From Onthomorpha sp937906975 (GTDB lineage Bacteria > Bacteroidota > Bacteroidia > Bacteroidales > P3): a stretch of 64,000 nucleotides of DNA. Where the stretch lies: contig JAZLDH010000009.1 in the NCBI GenBank assembly GCA_045614605.1, positions 124,001 to 188,000 on the forward strand, in the 5' to 3' direction. The notes beneath the pieces were generated by a model. The model was given only the letters and a program-made list of their open reading frames with translations, ran no database searches and had not been told where the DNA came from. The position numbers and the translations under genes were made by a program. Positions 53,992 through 61,931 of this stretch are shown piece after piece; the stretch's first letter is position 1; every line of letters begins with the position of its first letter.

Positions 53992-54017
53992 AACTCAATA
54001 TATTAAAATAATACGTG

Positions 54018-54049
54018 CAAATGTATGTATATTTTTTAATTTTATCAAA
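54018..54049 (-). promoter_or_regulatory. Promoter of pruA
   Basis: Minus-strand TTTG (54049-54046) and TACATTTG (54025-54018) are 20 bp apart. It is a full consensus match. Confidence 0.82.
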
Positions 54050-54059
54050 AGAAAAAGCG

Positions 54060-54067
54060 TAAATTTG
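54060..54067 (+). promoter_or_regulatory. -7 element for the 54084-56592 genes
   Basis: TAAATTTG lies 16 nt before the ATG at 54084. No -33 is clear. Confidence 0.45.
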
Positions 54068-54083
54068 CAGAAATTTTTGAAGA

Positions 54084-54662
54084 ATGCGACAAAAAACCAA
54101 ATATATTGTTGATGTAAAAGAGTTGTTATTACAACAAACTGACATAAGCGTGTTAGGCGTTGTGTCAATTTGTATTGATTTTACTTTTGTTGCTCGTGTA
54201 AATAGATTCACTAAATATAATTTTTATAAGGGTGAAGATTTCGCTTTATGGAAAAAAAACAAAAAAGACTACGATAAGTTTACTTCCTATTACTATAACT
54301 ACAAGGAAAAGGGTTGTAGAATTATTATTGTAAACACAAAAAATGCTAATAACGACACTTTTATCAATAATTGGAAAGACTACAATAATATTATCATAAT
54401 TGTAGGAAGGGATAACAAAATTGTTGCAGAGGAAATATTGAAAAACATAAAGAAAGAAACGAGTATTGCAGAGATTTTAAGCTTAGAGGAAGAATATGTT
54501 TTAGAAACAGTTAATAGTGTTGCGCAAATGGATATGTTTGGCCAGGTGCAAAACATCACAACCTCAAAGCAAAAAAAATGTGGCATTAGTTTAGAAAATT
54601 TAGACAACTTTTTCATCGCAGTAGAAGACTACTTAACAATCGTAGATAAATATGGGAAATAA
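54084..54662 (+). CDS. Hypothetical protein, cytoplasmic
   Basis: The 192-residue protein has no signal peptide. Its N-terminal half looks like an alpha/beta fold ('SVLGVVSICIDFTFVARVNR', 'GCRIIIVNTKNANNDTF', 'NIIIIVGRDNKIVAEEILKN'), and its C-terminal half is helical and acidic. I recognise no family. It overlaps the first GldN-like gene by 11 nt and is co-transcribed with that pair, so a link to T9SS or gliding-type machinery is possible but unproven. Confidence 0.65.
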   Translation: MRQKTKYIVDVKELLLQQTDISVLGVVSICIDFTFVARVNRFTKYNFYKGEDFALWKKNKKDYDKFTSYYYNYKEKGCRIIIVNTKNANNDTFINNWKDYNNIIIIVGRDNKIVAEEILKNIKKETSIAEILSLEEEYVLETVNSVAQMDMFGQVQNITTSKQKKCGISLENLDNFFIAVEDYLTIVDKYGK

Positions 54663-55641
54663 TTGTTTTTTAAAAAGATTGATTTTACTTCTGTGTCTTA
54701 CAATCATATCAGGGAATATTTTTTGTCAAGACAAATTATTATCAATGAAAATCATCTATTCTGTTCCGATTATGCGTTCAGAAATAAAATCATCAATAGA
54801 AAAGGATTCTATTGAATATAGTTTTGTTGTTGATAAACGTTTCTGGTGGCAGGCTTTCGATAATGCAATCTTAAAAAGCCAAATTAATTATGACAGCATA
54901 GTAACTAATCTTTCAAAAACACTAAAAGAACGTTTCAAAAGAGAGTTTAGCATTGCAGAAACAAAGACTTTAATTGATAATAACATAAGAAGAGTTGAGT
55001 TTGAAGAAAGATGGTGGTACGACACCAAGACAATGCTTATTAAAGCTGAGGTTACTGCTTTTCAACCTATTGTTACAATAGATTCCATCGTGTTTAACGG
55101 AGACGATATTGTAGTAGAAGAGGTTTTTTCCTATCATTTAGGCTGGTTTAAGCCAATATTATCAAACAAAAAGAATGAAGATAAAATAATAGTTGCAAGT
55201 AATATAGAATTTACTATGCCTATTTACAATCCTATTCCTTATCAATACTATTTCAATCACTTAGAAGCAGAATATTCTTTACCATTTTTGGATATGCTTC
55301 TTGCAAAAGCAGAAAATGTTGATGTAAAAACATACGAAATGCCTACATCTACTGCTGCATATAGCAAGCTTGAAGTTGTTAAACGTATGGGACATGATGA
55401 ATTACAGCAGATTGTAGTTGAGGATTCTTTATCTAACGTTATTGAAAAGGACACTATTATAAGAATGCGTTACAATTCTGATGATATTGAGTACTTTAGA
55501 TTTGGACAACAATGGGTTTTTGATTTGGAAACATTGACCTTTACAAAGCAAATTAACTATTTTGCTCCTGTTATAGCACTTAGTGCTTCTGATGGTACAT
55601 TTAGAGGTTTTTATCCTTTGTTTTATATACGTAAAGACTAA
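54652..55641 (+). CDS. GldN/PorN-like secreted protein, paralog 1
   Basis: The 329-residue protein has a signal peptide (to about 25, 'SGNIFCQ'). It appears to contain two copies of a GldN-type unit. The first has 'VEFEERWWYDTKTMLIKAEV' then 'TAFQPIVTIDSI'. The second has 'FRFGQQWVFDLETLTFTKQI' then 'NYFAPVIALSA', and ends 'GFYPLFYIRK'. The pattern (acidic residue, aromatic pair, D..T, VTA..P, PLFW/Y) matches GldN/PorN, a T9SS component. It is too divergent to say it is the true PorN. It is followed 3 bp later by a second, related gene. Confidence 0.5.
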   Translation: MGNNCFLKRLILLLCLTIISGNIFCQDKLLSMKIIYSVPIMRSEIKSSIEKDSIEYSFVVDKRFWWQAFDNAILKSQINYDSIVTNLSKTLKERFKREFSIAETKTLIDNNIRRVEFEERWWYDTKTMLIKAEVTAFQPIVTIDSIVFNGDDIVVEEVFSYHLGWFKPILSNKKNEDKIIVASNIEFTMPIYNPIPYQYYFNHLEAEYSLPFLDMLLAKAENVDVKTYEMPTSTAAYSKLEVVKRMGHDELQQIVVEDSLSNVIEKDTIIRMRYNSDDIEYFRFGQQWVFDLETLTFTKQINYFAPVIALSASDGTFRGFYPLFYIRKD

Positions 55642-55644
55642 GTT

Positions 55645-56592
55645 ATGAAGAAAATTATAATAATATTATTTTTGATAATCGGCTTTGGAGTTTCTGCTCA
55701 AAGCTTTGGTGAACATTCCATTGAACATGAATTTCATCAAGTTGGAGTTTTCAATCCTCAATGGGAGATTGACAAGGTGCTTAACCCTGTTAAATATGAG
55801 CATCTCACAGGTTATTTTAGAGATGAATTGGCTGGCGTAATTTTTTCTGCCGTTAAGCAAAACAGAGTAAAAATCTACAACGAAAGAAAAAGAGAAATAA
55901 GCCTTGATAGCGTAATTAATAATATAATTGCTTTTGAAAAAGAGCACTTTAACATAACCTTAGGAAAAGATAGCGTATTTTCTTACATAAAAAAATACGT
56001 TTCAGCCTATCAATTTGAAGAATTTGTAGATTATAACTACAAAAACGTTTCTCTAAGTAAGAAGGTAAAGGCTTATTGTCCTTATTTGGTGAGATACAAA
56101 GCCTTTAACGGAGAAGAAAAAGACAGCGTGCAACTACCTTTATTTTGGATTTTCCCTGAAAGTGCAGAGGTAGAAAACGATGTTGATAGATTCTATATTT
56201 ATGACACTATTCTATCGCTTCATCAGTTAAAATATCCTGTTCAAATGCCGTTTGCATCAAGTCTTTTCACAAAAATAAAAAATGGAGAAATAAAATCCTA
56301 CAAAGTAAACGGAGATGAATTTCCTACAAAAAAAGATATAGATAATTTATTCTTTACAGAAAACAATTTTCTAATATATAACGAGGAAACAGATTCGGAA
56401 ATAGCACAAAAATCCTATTCAGATATTGTGCCAGAGGATATAATTGCAATCAGAATTGGTGAGAATTGGAGCATAAACCCCTACACCTTAGAAATATTCA
56501 AAGTGGTGCAATTCTACCTGCCGCTATATAAATATGATGATAAGATTTATAGTCAATTAGGAGTTAGAATCTATAATAGAGTTCAAAAATGA
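55645..56592 (+). CDS. GldN/PorN-like secreted protein, paralog 2
   Basis: The 315-residue protein has a signal peptide (to about 19). One half has 'VDYNYKNVSLSKKVKAYCPY' and 'VQLPLFWIFPE'. The other half has 'LFTKIKNGEIKSYKV' and 'IIAIRIGENWSINPYTLEIF', then 'KVVQFYLPLYKYDD', all with the GldN-type pattern. So, like its neighbour, it seems to hold a doubled unit. It overlaps the following methyltransferase gene by 4 nt. Confidence 0.5.
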   Translation: MKKIIIILFLIIGFGVSAQSFGEHSIEHEFHQVGVFNPQWEIDKVLNPVKYEHLTGYFRDELAGVIFSAVKQNRVKIYNERKREISLDSVINNIIAFEKEHFNITLGKDSVFSYIKKYVSAYQFEEFVDYNYKNVSLSKKVKAYCPYLVRYKAFNGEEKDSVQLPLFWIFPESAEVENDVDRFYIYDTILSLHQLKYPVQMPFASSLFTKIKNGEIKSYKVNGDEFPTKKDIDNLFFTENNFLIYNEETDSEIAQKSYSDIVPEDIIAIRIGENWSINPYTLEIFKVVQFYLPLYKYDDKIYSQLGVRIYNRVQK

Positions 56593-57119
56593 GAGAGAAA
56601 CTTTCAATGCAACAATTAGGGAGAATAAGTGTTGATGAGTTTAAATCTTCCGAAAAATTCCCTCTTATCGTAATTGTAGATAATGTACGAAGTATGCACA
56701 ATGTAGGAAGCATATTTCGCACAAGCGATGCTTTCCTTGTGGAAAAGATTTATTTATGTGGCATCACTCCTACCCCTCCTCACAGAGAGATTCAAAAGAC
56801 TGCTCTTGGTGCAACCGAAAGCGTGGATTGGCAATACGTGGAAAATACCTTGGATGTGATAAATCAACTAAAAAAAGAAGGGTGGACAATTCTTGCATTA
56901 GAGCAAACAACAAATAGTGTAATGCTTGATGAACTCAAAGTAGAGAAAGGAGAAAAAATTGCAATAGTTCTCGGCAACGAAGTAGAGGGAGTAAATCAAG
57001 AGGTGATAAATCTCTGCCACAAAGCAGTGGAAATTCCTCAATTTGGCACAAAACACTCCTTTAATGTATCGGTTTCTTGCGGAATTATGCTATGGCAGGT
57101 TTATCTTTGTTTAAAATAA
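56589..57119 (+). CDS. SpoU/TrmH-family RNA 2'-O-methyltransferase
   Basis: The 176-residue protein has the three SPOUT motifs: 'VDNVRSMHNVGSIFRTSDAF' (about 32-51), 'IAIVLGNEVEGVNQEVI' (about 131-147) and 'IPQFGTKHSFNVSVSCGIML' (about 154-173). The RNA substrate (tRNA or rRNA) is not decided by the sequence. It is read from the GldN-like operon and ends 11 bp from the convergent araC-family gene. Confidence 0.9.
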   Translation: MREKLSMQQLGRISVDEFKSSEKFPLIVIVDNVRSMHNVGSIFRTSDAFLVEKIYLCGITPTPPHREIQKTALGATESVDWQYVENTLDVINQLKKEGWTILALEQTTNSVMLDELKVEKGEKIAIVLGNEVEGVNQEVINLCHKAVEIPQFGTKHSFNVSVSCGIMLWQVYLCLK

Positions 57120-57130
57120 AGACAAACAAA

Positions 57131-57988
57131 CTATTTTCTGAATTGACTTGGACTTGCTCCTGCAACTCTTTTAAAGAATTTTGAAAAAGCAGAAAGAGAA
57201 TTAAAACCCATTTTTGCAGCAATTTCATCAACGGATAAATCAGTTTTACAAAGCAATCTTTTGCTTTCTGTAATAATACGCTCATCTATATGAGACCTTA
57301 TGGTTCTTCCTGTCTTTTTTCTTAGAAGAAGATTTAAATGCCCCTTAGAAATAGCTAAATTTTCAGCATAAAAATCAACTGCTTTTTCTTTAAAATAATT
57401 CTCTTCCAATAAAAGTAAGAACTTTTCGCATTTTCCATAATCCTCTACGGAATTAACAGCATATATTTTATAGAAAAAGAAATAATAACGATAGATATTA
57501 AAATGAGTAAACGCCTCTAATCTGTAAGGATTGTCAATTGCATTTAGAATTTCCTTTGCTCCAAACACATAATGTTTTGCATCTCTTATATCTTCATCTA
57601 AAACCAAATTACTAAAAGGTTGAATCTTCATCTTAGAGTGAAAAGAAACATTCTTAGCGTGAGTTTCTAAAAGTTCTCCTCTTACATTTTTAGAAACAAT
57701 AAGTATATAAATAACTGGATTATCACAAGAAATAAACCTAAACTCGCTATCTGGCTGAAAGACCAAAGCAGTTGGAGATGTAAGATGATATTTTTCTGCA
57801 TTCAACTCAAAACAAAATTCCCCACTTTCAAAAAAAATATCAACAAAATACCCCATTGTATATCTTTTGTAATCATTTTTGAGAATTTCAATATCCTCAC
57901 AATACATTACATCATAACCTATTTTTCTATTCTGTTCTGTTTTGTCGAACATTTCTTTCCAAGAAAGTCTTTCAACTGCAATTTTCAT
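57131..57988 (-). CDS. AraC-family transcriptional regulator
   Basis: The 285-residue protein has an N-terminal cupin-like sensor region and a C-terminal pair of helix-turn-helix motifs ('FYAENLAISKGHLNLLLRKK' and 'TDLSVDEIAAKMGFNSLSAF'), then 'SKFFKRVAGASPSQFRK'. I use the ATG at 57988: the frame reaches 58051, but a -7 box (58016-58023) lies within that extension. It is divergent from an outer-membrane protein gene, with repeats between them, so it may control that gene. The ligand is unknown. Confidence 0.88.
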   Translation of the reverse strand: MKIAVERLSWKEMFDKTEQNRKIGYDVMYCEDIEILKNDYKRYTMGYFVDIFFESGEFCFELNAEKYHLTSPTALVFQPDSEFRFISCDNPVIYILIVSKNVRGELLETHAKNVSFHSKMKIQPFSNLVLDEDIRDAKHYVFGAKEILNAIDNPYRLEAFTHFNIYRYYFFFYKIYAVNSVEDYGKCEKFLLLLEENYFKEKAVDFYAENLAISKGHLNLLLRKKTGRTIRSHIDERIITESKRLLCKTDLSVDEIAAKMGFNSLSAFSKFFKRVAGASPSQFRK

Positions 57989-58015
57989 TTCTTTTTCAAC
58001 AACTAAATTCTGCGA

Positions 58016-58023
58016 CAAATTTA
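58016..58023 (-). promoter_or_regulatory. -7 element of the araC-family gene
   Basis: Minus-strand TAAATTTG, 28 nt before the ATG at 57988. It decides the start codon. Confidence 0.5.
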
Positions 58024-58054
58024 CATACTTTATTTTAATAAAAAAACACAAATA

Positions 58055-58137
58055 TTCAAAACAGGAAAATTCCTGTTCTATATCGGAAAAACATAGTAAA
58101 AAAAGAAAAAAACTCGTTCAAAAACGGAAAAAAAGTT
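58055..58137. promoter_or_regulatory. Candidate operator region between araC and the outer-membrane protein gene
   Basis: ACAGGAA-AA-TTCCTGT (58061-58076) is a perfect inverted repeat with a 2-nt spacer. Direct repeats TTCAAAA-C-GGAAAA begin at 58055 and 58117. AraC-type regulators bind direct repeats, so this may be their site. Confidence 0.45.
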
Positions 58138-58151
58138 AAAGATTTTTACTA

Positions 58152-58159
58152 TATTTTTG
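58152..58159 (+). promoter_or_regulatory. -7 element of the outer-membrane protein gene
   Basis: TATTTTTG fits TAnnTTTG. It gives an unusually long 5' leader of about 80 nt before the ATG at 58247. No -33 TTTG is visible, consistent with a promoter that needs an activator. Confidence 0.5.
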
Positions 58160-58246
58160 CAAACGAAAATACTAACAAAATTTGTTTATAATAAAAAGAC
58201 AAAAAACAGCGTTAGCAAATTAGTAATTTATAAATAATTAAGTATT

Positions 58247-58951
58247 ATGAAAAGAACATTATTATTAGCAATTGCACTATTAATGTGTGGAATTGCAGTT
58301 TCGCAAGAGAAAGAGAATGAAAAGAAGTTTACATTAAGTATTCAAGAGAATCTAATTCCAGCAGGAGATGCTACGTATGGATATGATATGTATGATTCAG
58401 ATGGAAGATATGGTTGTGATTTAATATTTTTGAATTGGTTGCCGACAATAGAATTAGATTATGATAATACGTTTTCAGCACGTTTAAGATTTAATGTTTT
58501 ACATGCAGATGAAGGAGGTGGTCCTTATGATCCAAATGTGATGTATTTTCTACCACCATTCAAAATGAATCATTATAACCACGATATAGCAACCTCTACA
58601 TCAATAACCTTAGGCTACAATCTTTTGAATAAATCAAAAGCACATCGTTTGAAACTCAGTGCAATCGTTGGAGCAGTCTATACTTACAAGGATTATTATT
58701 GGGGGCATGAGTATGAAAATCAAGATGATTTGCATTATTATACTCAAGCACCTAATATATATTTTTTACCAACCGAAAGAGCGTGGCATTTTCAAATAGG
58801 AGCGGAGTTAGCTTACCAATACTTCTTGCCATGTACTAACTATCGCTTGGGATTCGGTGCAAGTTACGAACTTTCTTATTCAAATTATAATGTACAACCA
58901 ACAATCGGACTATTAAACCTTAACGTAAGCTGGAAGCTCTTTAACTTCTAA
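58247..58951 (+). CDS. Small outer-membrane beta-barrel protein
   Basis: The 234-residue protein has a signal peptide (MKRTLLLAIALLMCGIAVSQ) and a barrel-like mature part ('IELDYDNTFSARLRFNVLHA', 'HFQIGAELAYQYFLPCTNYR'), ending in 'GLLNLNVSWKLFNF' with a terminal Phe, as expected for an outer-membrane barrel. No family is recognised. It lies divergently from the araC-family regulator, and a strong terminator follows. Confidence 0.78.
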   Translation: MKRTLLLAIALLMCGIAVSQEKENEKKFTLSIQENLIPAGDATYGYDMYDSDGRYGCDLIFLNWLPTIELDYDNTFSARLRFNVLHADEGGGPYDPNVMYFLPPFKMNHYNHDIATSTSITLGYNLLNKSKAHRLKLSAIVGAVYTYKDYYWGHEYENQDDLHYYTQAPNIYFLPTERAWHFQIGAELAYQYFLPCTNYRLGFGASYELSYSNYNVQPTIGLLNLNVSWKLFNF

Positions 58952-58959
58952 AAATAAAA

Positions 58960-59111
58960 CAAAGAAAAAACAAAATATCTCTTAGGAATGATTTACCAAA
59001 CCTAAGAGATATTTTTTTTAATATAATAAGCCTCAAAAAAAGTCTTTACTTTTTCAAAATATTTCTAAGAAAAAATTAAAAAAAGCAAAGAAAAAAATTA
59101 AAAAAGCAAAG
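58960..59111. repeat. 21-bp phased CWWWG element, copy H (longest)
   Basis: CAAAG 58960, CTTAG 58981, CTAAG 59002, CTTTA 59044, CTAAG 59065, CAAAG 59086 and CAAAG 59107 all fall on one 21-bp grid; only 59023 is empty. The first three overlap the hairpin terminator. The last four match copy F on the opposite strand. Confidence 0.78.
58974..59019 (+). terminator. Terminator of the outer-membrane protein gene
   Basis: AATATCTCTTAGG (58974-58986) pairs perfectly with CCTAAGAGATATT (59001-59013), followed by a run of T. Confidence 0.93.
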
Positions 59112-59129
59112 AGAAATTTTCCTTTGTTT

Positions 59130-60833
59130 TTATAGTCCTAATTCTTTCTTTATTCTTTCTATTTTTTCAAAGGCTTTTGTTTGAAGATTTTCATATTCGC
59201 CTTTGTCATTCATTGGTATTACTATACTGAAATAGAATTTAATTTTTGGTTCTGTACCGCTTGGACGAACAGATACTTTACTTCCGCTTTTTAATAGGTA
59301 TTGCAATACATTAGACTTTGGTAGTTGAGTTTTTTCTGTCTCTAAATAGTCTATAATCTCAACAACCTCATCGTTATCTAATTGTTTTGGTGGATTGTTC
59401 CTAAAATCCATCATCATTTTTTGTATTTCTTCTGCTCCTGTTTTACCTTTTCGTGTTATGGAAACTTGTTTTTCTTGATAGAATCCATACTTTGTGTAAA
59501 GTTGAAGTAAGAAATCGTATAGGTTTGTGCCTTCTTCTTTGAGCCAAGCTACCATTTCTGCTAATATACAGCAGGCTGACACTGCGTCTTTATCTCTTAC
59601 AAAATCGCCTATTAGGTATCCAAAACTTTCTTCTCCGCCTCCGATATATCTTTTCTTTCCTTCATTTTCTCTAATCTTTGAAGCGATGTGTTTAAAGCCT
59701 GTAAGTACATCGTAATATTCAACAGAAAAATCTTCTGCCATTTTCTTTATCAAATCAGTTGTAACAACTGTTTTGATGATATATTCATTTCCTTTTAGAA
59801 GGTTTGCATTTTTATTTGCAGAAAGCAGATAATAAGAAAGAAGACTTGCTGTTTGGTTTCCATTTAGGATAATCCATTCGTTTTTATCGTTCTTTACTGC
59901 TATGGCTTCACGGTCTGCATCAGGGTCTGTTGCAAGTAACATGTCTGCATCAAGTTCTTTTGCAAGTTTTATGCCCATTTCTAATGCTGCTGGCTCTTCT
60001 GGATTTGGTGAAACGCAGGTTGGGAAATTCCCGTCTGGAATAGATTGTTCCTCTACGCAGACTACGTTCTCAAATCCGTATGATTTTAATGCTTTTGGCA
60101 CTAAAGAAATTCCTGTTCCGTGGAGTGGTGTATAGACAATCTTTAAGTCTTTTTGTTTTTTTATGCAATCGCTATTGATTGATAAAGATTTTACTTTTTC
60201 AAGATAGATGTTATCAAATTCTTCTCCTAAGATTGTGATATTTTTATCATCATCTTGCATTTTAACTTGCGATAAATCTGTTATCAAATTAACTCTTTCT
60301 ATCACAAGTTCATCGTGTGGAGAGGTTAATTGTGCACCATCGTTCCAATATGCTTTGTATCCGTTATATTCTTTTGGGTTGTGAGAAGCTGTAATCATTA
60401 CTCCTGCATCGGCTTTCAACTCTCTAACGGCAAAGGATAGTTCTGGCGTTGGGCGAATGTCGTCAAAAAGATATACCTCAAAGCCATTTGCTGCCATAAC
60501 TCTTGCTGTTATTTTCGCAAAGTCTTTGCTGTTGTTTCTGCTATCGAAAGATATTACTGTGCGTATTTGTTTTTCTGGATTGTTTTCGGCAATGTAGTTA
60601 CAAAAACCTTGTGTGGTCATTGCAACTATGTATTTATTCATTCTGTTTGTGCCAATGCCCATTACTCCTCTTAGTCCTCCTGTCCCAAATTCCAAGGTTC
60701 TGTAAAAGGCATCGTTAAATTCGTTTACATTGTTTTCTCTTAAAGAAATTATTTCTTGCTTTGCATGCTGGTCTATGCTTCCTTTTAACCAATTATCGGC
60801 ATTGGCTAATGCGTTTTTATCCAATTCTTGCAT
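59130..60833 (-). CDS. Phospho-sugar mutase (phosphoglucomutase/phosphomannomutase)
   Basis: Interconverts hexose 1- and 6-phosphates. The 567-residue alpha-D-phosphohexomutase has the phosphoserine loop 'ITASHNPKEYNGYKAYW' (about 140-156), the Mg2+ loop 'DPDADREAIAV', the sugar loop 'GGEESFGYLIGDFVRDKDAV' and the C-terminal phosphate site 'RPSGTEPKIKFYF'. The length fits the long group of the family. It lies 4 bp after a Sel1-repeat gene on the same strand and is probably co-transcribed with it. Confidence 0.94.
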   Translation of the reverse strand: MQELDKNALANADNWLKGSIDQHAKQEIISLRENNVNEFNDAFYRTLEFGTGGLRGVMGIGTNRMNKYIVAMTTQGFCNYIAENNPEKQIRTVISFDSRNNSKDFAKITARVMAANGFEVYLFDDIRPTPELSFAVRELKADAGVMITASHNPKEYNGYKAYWNDGAQLTSPHDELVIERVNLITDLSQVKMQDDDKNITILGEEFDNIYLEKVKSLSINSDCIKKQKDLKIVYTPLHGTGISLVPKALKSYGFENVVCVEEQSIPDGNFPTCVSPNPEEPAALEMGIKLAKELDADMLLATDPDADREAIAVKNDKNEWIILNGNQTASLLSYYLLSANKNANLLKGNEYIIKTVVTTDLIKKMAEDFSVEYYDVLTGFKHIASKIRENEGKKRYIGGGEESFGYLIGDFVRDKDAVSACCILAEMVAWLKEEGTNLYDFLLQLYTKYGFYQEKQVSITRKGKTGAEEIQKMMMDFRNNPPKQLDNDEVVEIIDYLETEKTQLPKSNVLQYLLKSGSKVSVRPSGTEPKIKFYFSIVIPMNDKGEYENLQTKAFEKIERIKKELGL

Positions 60834-60837
60834 AATA

Positions 60838-61923
60838 TTATCTTTTTTTCTTACTATCTAACCATTGTTGTGCTTCTTTGTTTCCTAAAGCTGCAGCGGC
60901 TTGATAGTATGAGGTTGCTTTTTTTGTGTTTTTGTTTAGAACCTTACCGTTTGAATATAATTTTGCAAGATAAAGATTTGCCTCTTCATTGTTATCTAAG
61001 GCAGATTTGTTTAGGTATGCTAGTCCTTTTTTAAGATTCTTTTTTACTTTCTTACCTTCTATGTATTCTTTTCCTAATATGTAGTTGGTTTGTGAACGTT
61101 CTATGTCTTTTATCTCTAATAAGTCTTTTACTTCTCCTGAGTTTTTATAGGTATCTATCGCAACTACTTCTTTTGCATACAAGCAATCTTGCATTGCGGC
61201 TTTCTTATACCAATTGATTGCTTCTGATTTTTTCTTTTCTCCATAGAATCCGTTTTCTAATAAAAAGCCTTTTACATATTGAGCTACGGCAAGATTTTTT
61301 TCAAGTGGCTTTTCTATAAGTGTAGATGCTTTTTTGTAGTCGGGAGCTATGCTTTGTCCTATCACATATATGTATGCAAGATTTTGCATTGCGTAGATTT
61401 CATTTTGTTCTGCTGCTTTTTCATACCAATACTTCGCTTCTACCAAGTCTTTTGCTACAACTTCTCCGTTAAAGTAAAAGTCGCCAACTTTTCTGCAAGA
61501 AAATGCCTCTCCTCTTTCAGCACAAATTCTGTACCATAGGTAAGCACGAGATTTATTCTCTATAACGCCTTCTCCTTCTTCAAACATCTTTGCAACTTTT
61601 AGTTGAGAAGGTGCATTACCTCTTTCTGCTGCTTGAATAAAGTAACTAAATGCTAAACGTTTGTTTTGAGCGCAACCTTTACCTTCTTCATACATTGTAC
61701 CAAGTGCGTAACATGAAGCAAGATGGTTCTTTTCTGCTGCACGTTTATACCAAACAAATGCATTAGAATAGCTTTGTATTTGTCCAATTCCTTTGTAATA
61801 TTGTGTTGCTAACTCATATTGTGCTTCTGTATTGCCATTTTTTGCTTTTAACAAAAGATTTTGGCATTGTGATTCTATGCCAAAACAAAATAAAAGACAA
61901 AGTCCTAATATTAATTTCTTCAT
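60838..61923 (-). CDS. Sel1-repeat (TPR-like) secreted protein, larger copy
   Basis: The 361-residue protein (start MKKLILGLCLLFCFGIESQC) has a signal peptide, then about nine Sel1 repeats of roughly 36 residues, for example 'AQYELATQYYKGIGQIQSYS', 'SCYALGTMYEEGKGCAQNKR' and 'AMQNLAYIYVIGQSIAPDYK'. Such proteins mediate protein-protein contacts in the periplasm. I chose the ATG at 61923; the longer frame to 61968 would overlap the preceding Sel1 gene and hide the signal peptide. Confidence 0.9.
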   Translation of the reverse strand: MKKLILGLCLLFCFGIESQCQNLLLKAKNGNTEAQYELATQYYKGIGQIQSYSNAFVWYKRAAEKNHLASCYALGTMYEEGKGCAQNKRLAFSYFIQAAERGNAPSQLKVAKMFEEGEGVIENKSRAYLWYRICAERGEAFSCRKVGDFYFNGEVVAKDLVEAKYWYEKAAEQNEIYAMQNLAYIYVIGQSIAPDYKKASTLIEKPLEKNLAVAQYVKGFLLENGFYGEKKKSEAINWYKKAAMQDCLYAKEVVAIDTYKNSGEVKDLLEIKDIERSQTNYILGKEYIEGKKVKKNLKKGLAYLNKSALDNNEEANLYLAKLYSNGKVLNKNTKKATSYYQAAAALGNKEAQQWLDSKKKR

Positions 61924-61931
61924 ATAGCTAT

